A stretch of 64,000 bases of DNA from Streptomyces scabiei 87.22 (GCF_000091305.1 NC_013929.1:3100001-3164000); one strand, 5' to 3'. Counted from the stretch's first letter, positions 11,146 through 20,983 are shown. Notes: generated by a model not told the origin, from the sequence alone. Numbers and translations: made by a program.

Positions 11146-12111
11146 TTAGGGGGCGGCGCCGTCCTCGGGGGCCGCTCGTCCGCCGGTCTCCCCGGCGAGC
11201 GTCGCGCGGATCCTGGACTGCCGGTGCGGCAGGTCCTCCCAGTCGTCCATCAGCCGGGCGGACAGGCCGTGGGTGCGCGCCAGTTCGACGAGGGTCTCGG
11301 TGCGGTAGTAGAAGTCCTCGTGCAGCACCTGGTGTTCGGCGCCTTCGGTGCGGCCGAAGGTGAAGTCGAAGCAGCCGCCGGGGGCGAGGACGCGGCCGAC
11401 GTGCGCGAGGCACTGCTCGATGACGTGCGGCGGCGAGTGGGAGAACACGCTGTGCGCGTGGACGACGTCGAAGTGGCCGGCGGGCAGGAAGGCGAACGTG
11501 AGGTCGGCGACGAGCGCGAGATGGGGGAGCTTGGACTGCAGGCCCTCCCGCGCGAGGGTGCGCTGGGCCTCCATGAGGATGGCCGGCGAGATGTCGATGC
11601 CGTAGTAGTTCCCGGTGTCCAGGTGGTCGATGAACAGGCGCCCGGCCCGCAGGTTCCCGCAGCCGATCTCCAGCATCCGGTGCCCGGGCTCCAGACCGTG
11701 CCGCAGGAGGTAGTCGAACTGCATCCGGCCGATGCGTTCCCACTTCTCGACGGACGGGTTGTGCCCGACGGCCGCCTCGGGGCTGCGTGACGTGTCGGCG
11801 GCCATGACGGCCCGGTAGTAGGAGATGTGGTCGCGGTGCTTGAGCTGGAGCCAGGTGTCCCGCGCGACCCGTCGGGCGTGCGCGGGCACGCGCCGGGGGT
11901 GGCGCAGGGCGTACCGCATCCGGTGGCCGAGACTCCGCCGGTTCCGCGACACGTCCCGGAGCGGATCACGGGACCCGTCGTGCGACGGATCGCGAGGCGC
12001 TTCCCGGGGCGGGTCACCAGGGGCGTCCCGGGACGGATCCGGGTGCTGCGACGGGTCCGGGGACGGGCCCCGGGGCGGGTCCGTCTGTCCCGCCGGATCT
12101 GTGGCTGTCAT
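11146..12111 (-). CDS. Class I SAM-dependent methyltransferase with repeat-rich N-terminus
   Basis: A 321-residue protein. The SAM-binding motif I is MLEIGCGNLRAGRLF, followed by the acidic YYGIDIS strand, and HFDVVHAHSVFSH marks the post-motif region. The first 60 or so residues are low-complexity, built from short Asp-Pro-Ser/Arg units (DPSQHPDPSRDAPGDP and similar), probably disordered. ATG at 12111 has an AGGAGGT site. The target is not identifiable. It heads the likely three-gene unit with the LOG and SDR genes. Confidence 0.88.
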   Translation of the reverse strand: MTATDPAGQTDPPRGPSPDPSQHPDPSRDAPGDPPREAPRDPSHDGSRDPLRDVSRNRRSLGHRMRYALRHPRRVPAHARRVARDTWLQLKHRDHISYYRAVMAADTSRSPEAAVGHNPSVEKWERIGRMQFDYLLRHGLEPGHRMLEIGCGNLRAGRLFIDHLDTGNYYGIDISPAILMEAQRTLAREGLQSKLPHLALVADLTFAFLPAGHFDVVHAHSVFSHSPPHVIEQCLAHVGRVLAPGGCFDFTFGRTEGAEHQVLHEDFYYRTETLVELARTHGLSARLMDDWEDLPHRQSRIRATLAGETGGRAAPEDGAAP

Positions 12112-12212
12112 GGCGACCTCCTACGTCCCCCTGCGGCCCGCCAGGGCCTCCTGGAAGAGCTCGAAGCTCACCAAGCAGCCTGCGGCCCGGACGCGGGGAC
12201 GGCTACCCGGGG

Positions 12213-12244
12213 AGGGGCGATCGTGGCCGCGCGCCCGCGCCCCT
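12213..12244 (-). terminator. Possible hairpin at the mnmA 3' end
   Basis: Seven-base arms AGGGGCG and CGCCCCT flank an 18-base loop and overlap the mnmA stop codon. There is no U-tract, as is usual for actinobacterial terminators. It is a weak candidate for ending the mnmA transcript before the methyltransferase gene 131 bases downstream. Confidence 0.35.
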
Positions 12245-13373
12245 AGGAGACGGCCGCCCCGGCGCGCGTGGTGGAGGCGATCGTCGCCGACCCCACCACG
12301 CGCGTGCCGTCGTACAGCACGATCGCCTGGCCGGGGGCCACCCCGCGCACCGGCTCCGTGAAGGACACCTCCAGGGTGCCGTCGACCGGTTCCGCGCGGA
12401 CCTCGGTCTCGCCGCCGTGCGCGCGCAGCTGGGCGGTGTAGGTGCCGGGGCCGGTGGGGGCCGCGCCGCACCAGCGGGGGCGGATCGCGGTCAGGGCCTC
12501 GACGTCGAGGGAGGACGCCGGGCCGACGGTCACCGTGTTGTTCACCGGGGAGATGTCGAGGACGTAGCGCGGCTTGCCGTCGGAGGCGGGCGTGCCGATG
12601 CGCAGGCCCTTGCGCTGGCCGATGGTGTAGCCGAACGCGCCCTCGTGGGTGCCGAGGACGGTGCCGGACTCGTCGACGATGTCGCCCTCGGAGCGGCCCA
12701 GGCGGTTCGCGAGGAAGCCCTGGGTGTCGCCGTCGGCGATGAAGCAGATGTCGTGGGAGTCGGGCTTCTTGGCGACGGCGAGCCCCCTGCGCTCGGCCTC
12801 GGCGCGGATCTCGTCCTTCGTCGTCACGGTGTCGCCGAGGGGGAACATCGCGTGGGCGAGCTGCCGGTCGTCGAGCACGCCCAGGACGTACGACTGGTCC
12901 TTGGCCATGTCGGAGGCGCGGTGCAGCTCCCGGGTGCCGTCCTCGCGCACGATCACCTGGGCGTAGTGGCCGGTGCAGACGGCGTCGAAGCCCAGGGCGA
13001 GGGCCTTGTCGAGCAGGGCCGCGAACTTGATCTTCTCGTTGCAGCGCAGGCAGGGGTTCGGGGTGCGTCCAGCCTCGTACTCGGCGACGAAGTCCTCGAC
13101 GACGTCCTCGCGGAAGCGCTCGGCGAGGTCCCACACATAGAAGGGGATGCCGATGACGTCGGCGGCGCGGCGGGCGTCCCGGGAGTCCTCGATCGTGCAG
13201 CAGCCGCGCGCGCCGGTCCGGAACGACTGCGGGTTGGCGGACAGCGCCAGGTGGACGCCCGTCACGTCGTGCCCGGCTTCCGCCGCGCGGGCGGCGGCCA
13301 CGGCGGAGTCGACCCCGCCGGACATGGCGGCGAGGACACGGAGGGGGCGGGGGCGCTGCGGGATCTCAGTCAT
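12243..13373 (-). CDS. mnmA: tRNA-specific 2-thiouridylase MnmA
   Basis: MnmA adds sulfur to U34 of Lys, Glu and Gln tRNAs, using ATP and persulfide sulfur passed from a cysteine desulfurase. It is 376 residues. The ATP PP-loop SGGVDSAV is at about 18-25. The two catalytic cysteines are Cys108 (TPNPCLRCN) and Cys210 ([11 protein letters not shown]). GQRKGLRIG of the central domain is present. ATG at 13373 follows a GGAAGGG site; a longer frame upstream is not needed. The next minus-strand gene upstream is a cysteine desulfurase (14185-15354), a likely sulfur donor, with a divergent amidase gene between them. Confidence 0.97.
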   Translation of the reverse strand: MTEIPQRPRPLRVLAAMSGGVDSAVAAARAAEAGHDVTGVHLALSANPQSFRTGARGCCTIEDSRDARRAADVIGIPFYVWDLAERFREDVVEDFVAEYEAGRTPNPCLRCNEKIKFAALLDKALALGFDAVCTGHYAQVIVREDGTRELHRASDMAKDQSYVLGVLDDRQLAHAMFPLGDTVTTKDEIRAEAERRGLAVAKKPDSHDICFIADGDTQGFLANRLGRSEGDIVDESGTVLGTHEGAFGYTIGQRKGLRIGTPASDGKPRYVLDISPVNNTVTVGPASSLDVEALTAIRPRWCGAAPTGPGTYTAQLRAHGGETEVRAEPVDGTLEVSFTEPVRGVAPGQAIVLYDGTRVVGSATIASTTRAGAAVS

Positions 13374-13433
13374 AACCCTTCCAGGGTACGGGGCGCCGGG
13401 AACCGGAACCCGCGGATATCCGTTGACGGTCTC

Positions 13434-14153
13434 GTGGGAACGAGAAGGGCTTCGAAGAGCGGATCCGGGGGCGGCGGCGCGAGCGCCTCCGGCGGCGGGG
13501 ACACGGGCCGGCGCGTCGGGCGGCGGGCGCTGCTCATCGGCACGGCCGTGGCCGCCGTCGGTACGGCCGTGGTGGCCCAGGACGAGCTGAAGCGCGCCTG
13601 GTGGCGGGTGCCCGGTGTCGCGAAGCCGCGCAAGGCGGGTGAGGTCGACTACGCGGGCGCGAAGTGGATCGAGGCCTCGGACGCGAACTGGCGGCTGGCG
13701 GACCGGCCGGACGACTTCGGCGTGGACATGGTGATCATCCATGTCACCCAGGGCAGTTTCGCCAGTGCGGTCAAGGTCTTCCGGGACCCGGCGCACGGCG
13801 CGGCCGCGCACTACATCGTCCGCAAGGACGGCCGTGTCACCCAGATGATCCGCGAGCTGGACGTGGCCTACCACGCGGGCAACCGCGACTACAACGAGCG
13901 CAGTGTCGGCATCGAGCACGAGGGCTTCGTGGAGAAGCCCGAGGATTTCACCGCGGAGATGTACGAGGCGTCGGCGCGGCTGACGGCCCGGATCTGCGCG
14001 CGGTACGACATCCCCGTCGACCGTGAGCACATCCTCGGCCATGTCGAGGTGCCGGGGACGGACCACACCGACCCCGGCGAGGGCTGGGACTGGGACCGCT
14101 ACATGAAGCTGGTCCGCGCGGCGGCGGCCGCGGAGTCGTCGGCCTCCGCCTGA
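13434..14153 (+). CDS. Tat-exported N-acetylmuramoyl-L-alanine amidase (amidase_2/PGRP type)
   Basis: A 239-residue peptidoglycan amidase that cuts the bond between MurNAc and the L-Ala of the stem peptide. The N-terminus has a twin-arginine pattern ([11 protein letters not shown]) followed by a hydrophobic stretch, so Tat export is likely. Zinc-site residues lie in [12 protein letters not shown] and in [23 protein letters not shown] is the middle motif. GTG at 13434 is the best-placed start but has no clear ribosome site, so the transcript could be leaderless. The gene is divergent from mnmA (60 bases) and convergent with the desulfurase. Confidence 0.92.
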   Translation: MGTRRASKSGSGGGGASASGGGDTGRRVGRRALLIGTAVAAVGTAVVAQDELKRAWWRVPGVAKPRKAGEVDYAGAKWIEASDANWRLADRPDDFGVDMVIIHVTQGSFASAVKVFRDPAHGAAAHYIVRKDGRVTQMIRELDVAYHAGNRDYNERSVGIEHEGFVEKPEDFTAEMYEASARLTARICARYDIPVDREHILGHVEVPGTDHTDPGEGWDWDRYMKLVRAAAAAESSASA

Positions 14154-14184
14154 CGCGACGGGCGCTCCTCGGCTCGGACCCGCG

Positions 14185-15354
14185 TCAGCTCAGGCCCGCG
14201 TTGCGGGCGCGTTCCACCACCGGGCCGATGGCCTTGGCGACCGCCTCGACGTCCGCCTCGGTGGAGGTGTGGCCGAGGGAGAAGCGGAGGGTGCCGCGGG
14301 CCAGCTCCGGGTCGGTGCCGGTGGCGAGGAGGACGTGGCTCGGCTGGGCGACCCCGGCGGTGCAGGCGGAGCCCGTGGAGCACTCGATGCCCTGGGCGTC
14401 GAGCAGCAGCAGCAGGGAGTCTCCCTCGCAGCCGGGGAAGGTGAAGTGGGCGTTGGCCGGGAGGCGTCCCCCCGGTGCCGGGTCACCACCCAGGATCGCG
14501 TCCGGCACCGCCGTACGGACCGCTTCGACCAGGGCGTCGCGCAGGGCGCCGATCTCCCGGGCGAACCACGCGTGCTGTTCGGCGGCGAGCCGTCCGGCGA
14601 CCGCGAAGGAGGCGACCGCCGGGACGTCGAGCGTGCCGGAGCGGACGTGGCGCTCCTGGCCGCCGCCGTGCAGGACGGGGACGGGGCTGTACTCGCGGCC
14701 CAGCAGCAGCGCGCCGATGCCGTACGGGCCGCCGACCTTGTGGCCGGAGACGGTCATGGCGGCGAGGCCGGAGGCGCCGAAGTCGACCGGGATCTGACCG
14801 AACGCCTGGACGGCGTCGGCGTGCAGCGGGACGCCGAACTCCTGGGCCACGTCGGCCAGTTCACGGACCGGCATGATCGTGCCGATCTCGTTGTTGGCCC
14901 ACATGACGGTGGCGAGGGCCACATCGTCGGGGTCGCGGGCGAGGGCCTCGCGCAGCGCGTCCGGGTGGACCCTGCCGTACGCGTCGACGGGGAGGTACTC
15001 GACGGTGGCGCCCTCGTGTTCGCCGAGCCAGTGGACGGCGTCGAGGACCGCATGGTGCTCGACGGGGCTGGCGAGGACACGGGTACGGGCCGGGTCGGCG
15101 GCACGGCGGGCCCAGTACAGGCCCTTCACGGCCAGGTTGTCGGCCTCGGTTCCGCCGGAGGTGAGGACCACCTCGCTCGGCCGGGCTCCGAGGGCTTCGG
15201 CGAGGGTCTCGCGGGCCTCCTCGACGGTGCGCCGCGCTCGGCGGCCGGAGGCGTGCAGCGAGGAGGCGTTGCCGGTGACGCTCAGCTGGGCGGTCAGGAC
15301 CTCTGCCGCCTCGGGGAGCATCGGGGTGGTCGCCGCGTGGTCGAGGTAAGCCAT
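14185..15354 (-). CDS. Cysteine desulfurase (IscS/NifS family)
   Basis: A PLP enzyme that takes sulfur from L-cysteine as an enzyme persulfide for thiolation and Fe-S assembly. It is 389 residues with N-terminal YLDHAATTP. The PLP lysine is Lys206 in [14 protein letters not shown] and the sulfur-carrying Cys331 is in [11 protein letters not shown]. The close position to mnmA suggests it supplies tRNA 2-thiolation; this is inference from context, as no scaffold (iscU/sufU) gene is adjacent. Confidence 0.96.
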   Translation of the reverse strand: MAYLDHAATTPMLPEAAEVLTAQLSVTGNASSLHASGRRARRTVEEARETLAEALGARPSEVVLTSGGTEADNLAVKGLYWARRAADPARTRVLASPVEHHAVLDAVHWLGEHEGATVEYLPVDAYGRVHPDALREALARDPDDVALATVMWANNEIGTIMPVRELADVAQEFGVPLHADAVQAFGQIPVDFGASGLAAMTVSGHKVGGPYGIGALLLGREYSPVPVLHGGGQERHVRSGTLDVPAVASFAVAGRLAAEQHAWFAREIGALRDALVEAVRTAVPDAILGGDPAPGGRLPANAHFTFPGCEGDSLLLLLDAQGIECSTGSACTAGVAQPSHVLLATGTDPELARGTLRFSLGHTSTEADVEAVAKAIGPVVERARNAGLS

Positions 15355-15427
15355 GGTGAGCCGATTCTACGGGCCCCGTACAGGTGGCCTCGGGGTGCTC
15401 TCGGTCCGGGCGGCACCCGGCTCCGCG

Positions 15428-15718
15428 TCAGAAGCTCCAGGAGACCGTGTCGGTGCTCTGCATCAGCGCGGCCAGGACCACCAGGTCGGCGACGCCCAGC
15501 CCGAGGCCGAGGAAGGCACGGCCCCGTCGCGTCGTGCCGCGCTTCAGGGCGACGGCCGCCAGGACGATGGCGATGGGACCGAGGAAGAGGTTGAGGACCA
15601 GCAGCCCGAGGAGGCCGAGGACGAAGGAGGCGACGGCCATGCCGTCGGCGTCCCGGCCCCCGGTACGGGTGCGGGTCGTGGTGGTTCCGGTCTGCGGACG
15701 TGCGGCGGTGAGCTGCAT
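15428..15718 (-). CDS. DUF4190-type small membrane protein
   Basis: A 96-residue protein with a Thr/Arg-rich N-terminus and two hydrophobic helices (about 27-59 and 69-86) separated by the basic loop LKRGTTRRG. The pattern MAVASFVLGLLGLLVLNLFLG is typical of DUF4190 proteins of unknown role. ATG at 15718 is chosen; the frame is open further upstream but that sequence overlaps another gene. Together with the 54-residue gene upstream it may form a unit controlled by the divergent TetR gene. Confidence 0.82.
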   Translation of the reverse strand: MQLTAARPQTGTTTTRTRTGGRDADGMAVASFVLGLLGLLVLNLFLGPIAIVLAAVALKRGTTRRGRAFLGLGLGVADLVVLAALMQSTDTVSWSF

Positions 15719-15821
15719 GGTCGGTCTGCTCCCTACGGGCTCTCGGGGGACGGTCGTTCGCGGGGAACGGCGGGTCGGTGGTGGACGGTCGGCGGGGTGA
15801 GCGGTCGGGCGCGCCGGCCGG

Positions 15822-15986
15822 TCAGTCGGTGGTGCGGCTCCGGCGGGCGTGGCGCTCGCGGTAGGCGAAGACGGCCAGCCAGAGGGCGATCCCGGCGGCC
15901 AGGGCGGACGAGACGGCCATCGGCACATGGGCGACGGTGCCGAGGACGACACCCAGCAGCAGTAGTGCGGCGACCAGGAACAGCAT
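15822..15986 (-). CDS. 54-residue membrane protein divergent from TetR regulator
   Basis: A short gene with a hydrophobic helix MLFLVAALLLLGVVLGTVAH, a second hydrophobic segment (VSSALAAGIALWLAVFAY) and a basic tail ERHARRSRTTD. It therefore looks like a two-helix membrane protein. Start ATG at 15986 is preceded by AGAGGCGGG. Third-position GC is high throughout. Its 5' region (15987-16134) contains two candidate operators shared with the divergent TetR gene, suggesting direct repression by that regulator. Function unknown. Confidence 0.75.
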   Translation of the reverse strand: MLFLVAALLLLGVVLGTVAHVPMAVSSALAAGIALWLAVFAYRERHARRSRTTD

Positions 15987-16041
15987 GAGGGACCCGCCTC
16001 TCGTTTCGGTTCGTCGGTCCGGTCCGTCCGGTGACGCTTGG

Positions 16042-16128
16042 GTGAACGATTGTGGTTACAACTGTTCACTGACTCCCAAGTCTAGCGCGTCGCCCGGCTT
16101 TTCATTTACGGAGAACAGTTGTTAACTG
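16042..16128. promoter_or_regulatory. Candidate TetR operators in divergent promoter region
   Basis: Site 1 (16042-16069) is a 28-base imperfect palindrome, outer arms GTGAAC/GTTCAC and inner arms TTGT/ACAA. Site 2 (16116-16128) is CAGTT-3 nt-AACTG. The core GAACAGTTGT appears at 16113-16122 and inverted at 16058-16067. The sites lie between the 54-residue gene (minus) and the TetR gene (plus), with site 2 ending 6 bases before the tetR ATG. This fits autoregulation and repression of the small membrane genes; it is inferred from sequence only. Confidence 0.7.
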
Positions 16129-16134
16129 CATGGC

Positions 16135-16761
16135 ATGAGTCACACTCTCGGCGTCCGGCAGGTCCAGAAGCAGCGGACCCGGCAGGCGCTCATGGACGCC
16201 GCGCTCGGGCTGCTGGAGGAGCAGAGCCTCAGCAGCCTCGGACTGCGCGAGGTCACCCGGGCCGTGGGCGTCGCCCCCACCGCCTTCTACCGGCACTTCC
16301 GGTCGACCGCGGACCTCGGTGTCGCGCTGGTCGAGGAGGTGCTCGGCAGTCTGCACGCGGTGGTCGCGGATCTGATGTCGGCGGTGGGCGACAGTGACGA
16401 ACTCATCGAGCGCGCCGTCGATCTGATCGCCCGCCATGTGGACGCGTACCCCGCACACGTCAGGTTCATCGCACGCGAACGGCACAGCGGGGTCCAGCCG
16501 GTGCGGGACGCCATCCAGGGGCAACTGGCCCGGTTCGCCGAGGAGGTGCGCGACGATCTGGCCACCCGGCCGGAGACGGCGGGGTGGACCGACGACGACC
16601 GGCTGATGCTGGCGGGGCTGTACGTCGATCAGATGCTGGTGACCGCCTCGCTGTTCCTGGCGGTCCTGGACGCTCCGGAGGAGGAACGCGTCCGGGTGAC
16701 GCGGCTGGCGAGCCGCCGCATGCGGCTGATCAGCATCGGCTGCCGCCACTGGCTGGACTGA
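16135..16761 (+). CDS. TetR/AcrR family regulator, FabR-like
   Basis: A 208-residue one-component regulator. The N-terminal helix-turn-helix is at about 10-60 (KQRTRQALMDAALGLLEE, then LREVTRAVGVAPTAFYRHF), followed by an all-helical ligand-binding domain. The FYRHF(R) ending of the recognition helix is typical. Its natural ligand is unknown. ATG at 16135 is just downstream of the operator sites. It is transcribed away from the 54-residue and DUF4190 genes and ends near a strong palindromic terminator. Confidence 0.92.
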   Translation: MSHTLGVRQVQKQRTRQALMDAALGLLEEQSLSSLGLREVTRAVGVAPTAFYRHFRSTADLGVALVEEVLGSLHAVVADLMSAVGDSDELIERAVDLIARHVDAYPAHVRFIARERHSGVQPVRDAIQGQLARFAEEVRDDLATRPETAGWTDDDRLMLAGLYVDQMLVTASLFLAVLDAPEEERVRVTRLASRRMRLISIGCRHWLD

Positions 16762-16778
16762 GCGCCCGCGACACCACA

Positions 16779-16806
16779 AGGGCGCCCCCGTGCACGGGGG
16801 CGCCCT
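16779..16806. terminator. Bidirectional terminator palindrome
   Basis: A perfect 28-base palindrome with arms AGGGCGCCCCCGTG / CACGGGGGCGCCCT and no loop spacer. It lies 17 bases after the tetR stop and about 115 bases beyond the convergent thioesterase stop, so it can end transcription from both sides. Confidence 0.8.
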
Positions 16807-16919
16807 GTCCGTCCGCTTCCACCCGACGGGGCCTGGCAGTTCCGTCCGCCCGAGCAGTAATCGCCCGAGGTGGACGACGAGGTGTCGCCGGAGCCGCCCG
16901 ACGCGCCCGCCCGGCCGCC

Positions 16920-17774
16920 TCAGTCCGACAGTCGCGCGCGGGCCAGTTGCCGGGACTGTGCGACCAGCCGGTCCGCGCTGTCCCAGACCTCCGCGTCCTC
17001 CTCCAGGAAGCCGCCGGCGAGGTTGCGGGTGGTGAGGGCGACCCGGAGCGGGCCCGGCGCCGGGCGGCACCTGACGTGGACGGTCAGTTCGACCGTCGGG
17101 ACCCAGCCCTTCAGGCCCATCTCGAACGCGGTCGGCGGCAGCGCGTCCACCGCGAGGAGCAGGGAGAACGGGTCGGCGTCACGGCCGTCGGCCAGACCGA
17201 ACCAGGACCGCATCTCGCCCTTGCCCGACGGCGCGCCGAGCACCCAGCCGAGGGTCGCGGGATCCAGCTTGAGGAACAGCCGGTCGGTGATCGCGGAGCC
17301 GCCGGGGACGGGACCGGGCGCGTCCTGCGGGCCGAAGCACTGCTCGACCGGCGGGAACGCGGGCGGTGTCGCCGTCGTGCGGACGTCGTCCGGGAGCGCG
17401 TCGAGGTCGCCGTAGGAGGCGAGGACCCGTATCCGCTCGATCTCGCGGCCGGCGTCGTCGTACTGGAAGAGGGACGCCTGGCCGGTCGACAGGGTCCTGC
17501 CGGTGCGGACGACATCCGTGCGCACGACCGCCGGGCCCGGCTGGGAGGCGGTCAGGTAGTGCGCGGAGATCGTGAACGGGTCGCCGTGCGGCAGCGTGTC
17601 GGCGAGGGCGCGGCCGAGGACGGCGAGAAGGTAGCCGCCGTTGACGGCACCGATGATGGTCCAGCCGGCGGAGAGGTCGATGTCGTAGACGCCGGGTGCG
17701 CGTCGGGTGACCGCGGTGTCCCGGTCGAACTCACTGTCGCCGATGGTGGCCTGTACGGAAGCTGCTTCGGGCAT
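16920..17774 (-). CDS. Thioesterase family protein (double hotdog, TesB-like)
   Basis: A 284-residue protein of the acyl-CoA thioesterase/hotdog superfamily. Visible features are GWTIIGAVNGGYLLAVLGRA in the first hotdog and PFTISAHYLTAS, followed by a second half with WVPTVELTVHVRCRP. The length fits a tandem hotdog. The substrate is unknown. ATG at 17774 (MPEAASVQATIGDSEFD) is chosen; an ATG five codons earlier is possible, and neither has a strong ribosome site. The upstream region holds a TACTAAGCGGTA-like sequence of the kind sometimes seen near fatty-acid genes. Confidence 0.85.
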   Translation of the reverse strand: MPEAASVQATIGDSEFDRDTAVTRRAPGVYDIDLSAGWTIIGAVNGGYLLAVLGRALADTLPHGDPFTISAHYLTASQPGPAVVRTDVVRTGRTLSTGQASLFQYDDAGREIERIRVLASYGDLDALPDDVRTTATPPAFPPVEQCFGPQDAPGPVPGGSAITDRLFLKLDPATLGWVLGAPSGKGEMRSWFGLADGRDADPFSLLLAVDALPPTAFEMGLKGWVPTVELTVHVRCRPAPGPLRVALTTRNLAGGFLEEDAEVWDSADRLVAQSRQLARARLSD

Positions 17775-17891
17775 GGGTGAACCGTACAACAGGAGATTAC
17801 TAAGCGGTAGCTTTATGCGTTGCGGTGGCGTTTCCTCCGCGCGGGCCCCGATCGCCTCGGCTCTCCCCCTCCGGCCCCTCCCTCGCCGGCC

Positions 17892-18527
17892 TCACCCCTC
17901 CTCGACCGCTGCCGACCGCCGGTTCCAGGCCCGTGGCGCCCGCCAGTGGTACCGCATCGCCAGCAGCCGCAGCACGAAGGCCGTGATCGCGGCGAGTGCC
18001 GAGGTGAAGGGGGTCAGGGCGTCCTGGCTGATGCACAGGACGACCATCCCGGCACCGACCATCGCGGGCACGGCGTACAGGTCGCGGTCCCAGCGCAGCA
18101 GCGAGGGCACCTCGTTGGCGAGGACGTCCCGCAGCACACCGCCGCCGACCGCGGTGGCGAGGCCGAGGACGAGGGAGGCGGTCAGGCCGAGGCCGTAGTC
18201 GTACGCCTTCGCCGTGCCCGCGACGCAGAACAGGCCGAGGCCGGCGGCGTCGAAGACGTTGACCCCGGCCTGGATGCGCTCCACGTGGGGGTGCAGGAAG
18301 AAGACGAGGAGGGCGGCGAGCAGCGGGGTGACGAAATAGCCGAGATCGGTGAAGGCGGCCGGCGGTACGGCGCCGATGACCAGGTCGCGGAAGAGCCCGC
18401 CGCCGAGCGCGGTCACCTCGGCGAGGACGGCGATACCGAAGACGTCGAAGTTCTTGCGGACGGCCAGCAGCGCGCCGGAGATCGCGAAGACGAAGATGCC
18501 GATCAGGTCGAGCGGATAGGGAGACAC
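17892..18527 (-). CDS. Trimeric intracellular cation channel (TRIC/YadS-like) family protein
   Basis: A 211-residue, roughly seven-helix membrane protein made of two repeats. Each repeat carries the family's glycine motif: LGGGLFRDLVIG in the first and VGGGVLRDVLAN in the second. The first repeat starts LDLIGIFVFAISGALLAV. Prokaryotic TRIC proteins conduct monovalent cations; the physiological role is unclear. GTG at 18527 is preferred over ATG at 18566 because the latter lies inside the hairpin that ends the upstream transporter operon. The ribosome site is poor (AGGGG one base away), so the mRNA may be leaderless. Confidence 0.88.
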   Translation of the reverse strand: MSPYPLDLIGIFVFAISGALLAVRKNFDVFGIAVLAEVTALGGGLFRDLVIGAVPPAAFTDLGYFVTPLLAALLVFFLHPHVERIQAGVNVFDAAGLGLFCVAGTAKAYDYGLGLTASLVLGLATAVGGGVLRDVLANEVPSLLRWDRDLYAVPAMVGAGMVVLCISQDALTPFTSALAAITAFVLRLLAMRYHWRAPRAWNRRSAAVEEG

Positions 18528-18548
18528 CCCTATATTGTGACGCAGCAG

Positions 18549-18583
18549 CGAGCCCCCACCTTCCATTGCAAGGCGGGGGCTCG
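18549..18583 (-). terminator. Terminator hairpin after the peptide transporter operon
   Basis: Arms of 14 bases (CGAGCCCCC-A-CCTT and AAGG-C-GGGGGCTCG) pair with a single mismatch around a 7-base loop. It lies 7 bases downstream of the last transporter gene's stop on the minus strand, the right place to end that operon. Confidence 0.8.
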
Positions 18584-18590
18584 TTCTCGC

Positions 18591-19892
18591 TTACTTGTCG
18601 TCGGCGCCGCCGGACTCCTCGGCGGCCTCCGGCTCCTTGGCGGTCTTGGGCTTCTCGACAGCCTCGGGCTCCGCGGCGGCCCCGGTCGCGGCGGGCGGTT
18701 CCGCCGCGGCGGGGGGCTCGGTCGCGGCGGGGGGCTCGTCCGCCGCCGGCAGCTCGGGCTCCGCGGGCGGCGCCTCCGTCGTCTTCACCGTGTCCGGTAC
18801 CAGCTCGGCCGCCTCCTTCGCGGCCGTCAGCAGGACGACGTCCTGCGGCTGCTGGTCCTCGAAGTTCTCGGGGTGGTGGCAGGCGACCCGCTGCCCCGGC
18901 CTCAGTTCGGCCAGCGGCGGCTCGGTGGTCGTGCAGACCTGCGTGGCCTTCCAGCACCGGGTGTGGAAGCGGCAGCCGCTCGGCGGCGCGATCGGCGAGG
19001 GCACGTCGCCCTTGAGCAGGATGCGCTCGCTCTTGGCGCCCCGGCGCGACGGGTCCGGGATCGGCACGGCCGACAGCAGCGCCTTGGTGTACGGGTGCAT
19101 GGGCGCGGTGTACAGGGAGTCCCGGTCGGCCAGCTCCACGATCTTGCCGAGGTACATCACGGCGATGCGGTCGGAGACGTGGCGGACCACCGAGAGGTCG
19201 TGCGCGATGATCACGTACGTCAGGCCCAGCTCGTCCTGGAGGTCGTCCATCAGGTTGACGACCTGGGCCTGGATTGACACGTCGAGCGCGGAGACCGGCT
19301 CGTCCGCGACGACCATCCGGGGCTTGAGGGCGAGCGCGCGGGCGATGCCGATGCGCTGGCGCTGGCCGCCGGAGAACTCGTGCGGGTACCGGTTGTAGTG
19401 CTCGGGGCTCAGGCCCACCAGCTCCAGGAGGCGCTGGACCTCCTTCTTCACCCCGCCCTCGGGCTGGACGCCCTGGAGCTTGAACGGCGCCGAGACGATG
19501 GTGCCGATGGTGTGCCGGGGGTTCAGCGAGCCGTACGGGTCCTGGAAGATCATCTGGACGTCGCGGCGCAGCGGACGCATCCCGGCGGTCTTGAGATGCG
19601 TGATGTCGGTGCCGTCGAACTCGATCTTGCCGCCGGACGGCTCCAGCAGACGGGTGATGAGCCGGCCCATGGTCGACTTGCCGCAGCCGGACTCGCCGAC
19701 GACGCCGAGGGTCTCGCCCCGGCGCACCTCGAAGTCGATGCCGTCGACGGCCTTGACCGCCCCGACCTGCCGCTGGAGCAGGCCCTTCTTGATGGGGAAG
19801 TGCTTGACCAGGCCCTCGACCCTGAGCAGTGGCTTCTCGTCGGAGTCGGCGCGCGGGGCCGGCACGGCGGCCCGGGTCTCAGTCTCGCTCAC
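18591..19892 (-). CDS. Oligopeptide ABC transporter ATPase (OppF/DppF type)
   Basis: A 433-residue ABC ATPase. Walker A is GESGCGKST, the Q-loop [13 protein letters not shown], the signature FSGGQRQR, Walker [13 protein letters not shown] and the switch His in IIAHDLSVV. The C-terminal oligopeptide-transporter extension with cysteines ([14 protein letters not shown]) is present. After about residue 340 there is an unusual Ala/Pro/Glu-rich tail of roughly 80 residues, likely disordered. The GTG start overlaps the preceding ATPase stop by GTGA. It pairs with the OppD-type ATPase to energise peptide import through the two permeases. Confidence 0.95.
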   Translation of the reverse strand: MSETETRAAVPAPRADSDEKPLLRVEGLVKHFPIKKGLLQRQVGAVKAVDGIDFEVRRGETLGVVGESGCGKSTMGRLITRLLEPSGGKIEFDGTDITHLKTAGMRPLRRDVQMIFQDPYGSLNPRHTIGTIVSAPFKLQGVQPEGGVKKEVQRLLELVGLSPEHYNRYPHEFSGGQRQRIGIARALALKPRMVVADEPVSALDVSIQAQVVNLMDDLQDELGLTYVIIAHDLSVVRHVSDRIAVMYLGKIVELADRDSLYTAPMHPYTKALLSAVPIPDPSRRGAKSERILLKGDVPSPIAPPSGCRFHTRCWKATQVCTTTEPPLAELRPGQRVACHHPENFEDQQPQDVVLLTAAKEAAELVPDTVKTTEAPPAEPELPAADEPPAATEPPAAAEPPAATGAAAEPEAVEKPKTAKEPEAAEESGGADDK

Positions 19893-20983
19893 AGCTTCGG
19901 CGCAATCTCTTCGGTCCAGATCCGCGTACGGTCCTCCTGCGACAGGTGGCAGGCGGTGAAGTGCCGGCCGCCGACCTCGCGCAGGTCGGGGCGCTCGGTG
20001 CGGGTGATGTTGTCCTTGGGGACGTCCGCGTAGGGGCAGCGCGGGTTGAAGGCGCAGCCCGAGGGCACGTTGATGAGGCTCGGCGGCTGGCCCTTGACCG
20101 GGATGAGCCGGTCCGTCTGGGCGCGGTCGATGCGCGGCATCGAGCCGAGCAGACCCCAGGTGTAGGGGTGCTGCGGCTGGTGGAAGATGTCGTCGACCGG
20201 GCCGCGCTCCACACAGCGGCCGCCGTACATCACGAGGATGTCGTCGGCGATCTCGGCGACCACCCCGAGGTCGTGCGTGATGATGATGACCGCGGAGCCG
20301 AACTCCTTCTGCAGATCCCGGATCAGGTCCAGGATCTGCGCCTGGACGGTGACGTCCAGGGCGGTCGTGGGCTCGTCGGCGATCAGCAGTTCGGGGTTGT
20401 TGACCAGGGCCATGGCGATCATGGCGCGCTGGCGCATACCGCCGGAGAACTCGTGCGGGTAGCCGTCGACGCGCTTGTGGGGCTCCGGGATGCCGACGCG
20501 GTCGAGGAGTTCGATCGCGCGCTTGCGGGCGACCTTCTTGCTGACGTCGTGGTGGACCCGGTACGCCTCGACGATCTGGCTGCCGACCCGGTAGTACGGG
20601 TGCATCGCGGACAGCGGGTCCTGGAAGATCATCGCCATGTCGCGGCCGCGCAGCCGGCGCACCTCGTCGGGGCTCGCCCCGACGAGCTCCTTGCCGTCGA
20701 GCCAGATCTCGCCCGACATCCGCACGTTCTTGCCGCGCGCGCCAAGCCGGTGCAGGCCCATGATCGCCAGCGAGGTCACCGACTTGCCGGAGCCGGACTC
20801 GCCCACGATGCCGAGGGTCTTGCCCTTCTCCAGCTGGAAGGAGAGGCCGTCGACGGACTTGACCACGCCGTCGTCGGTGGGGAAGTGCACCTTGAGGTCG
20901 CGCACTTCGAGGAACGCCTCGGGGGCGTCCCCGGCGCGTGCGGGCTCGCCGACGGCGGCCCCGGTCTTGGACAGTTCGGTCAC
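19889..20983 (-). CDS. Oligopeptide ABC transporter ATPase (OppD/DppD type)
   Basis: A 364-residue ABC ATPase with Walker [10 protein letters not shown]-loop [13 protein letters not shown], signature FSGGMRQR, Walker [13 protein letters not shown] and switch IITHDLGVV. The C-terminal oligo_HPY segment has cysteines in [13 protein letters not shown] and a later Cys in TACHLS. GTG at 20983 overlaps the permease stop (GTGA), and its own stop overlaps the next ATPase start the same way, showing tight coupling of the last three operon genes. Confidence 0.96.
   Translation of the reverse strand: MTELSKTGAAVGEPARAGDAPEAFLEVRDLKVHFPTDDGVVKSVDGLSFQLEKGKTLGIVGESGSGKSVTSLAIMGLHRLGARGKNVRMSGEIWLDGKELVGASPDEVRRLRGRDMAMIFQDPLSAMHPYYRVGSQIVEAYRVHHDVSKKVARKRAIELLDRVGIPEPHKRVDGYPHEFSGGMRQRAMIAMALVNNPELLIADEPTTALDVTVQAQILDLIRDLQKEFGSAVIIITHDLGVVAEIADDILVMYGGRCVERGPVDDIFHQPQHPYTWGLLGSMPRIDRAQTDRLIPVKGQPPSLINVPSGCAFNPRCPYADVPKDNITRTERPDLREVGGRHFTACHLSQEDRTRIWTEEIAPKL

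Noticed and set aside
17785..17815. TACTAAGCGGTA sequence upstream of the thioesterase as a fatty-acid regulator operator
   Set aside because: Only three-base arms are truly symmetrical and no regulator is adjacent, so it was left as a remark.
18528..18566. ATG at 18566 as the TRIC protein start
   Set aside because: It lies within the hairpin that ends the upstream operon and adds 13 residues unlike the family N-terminus.
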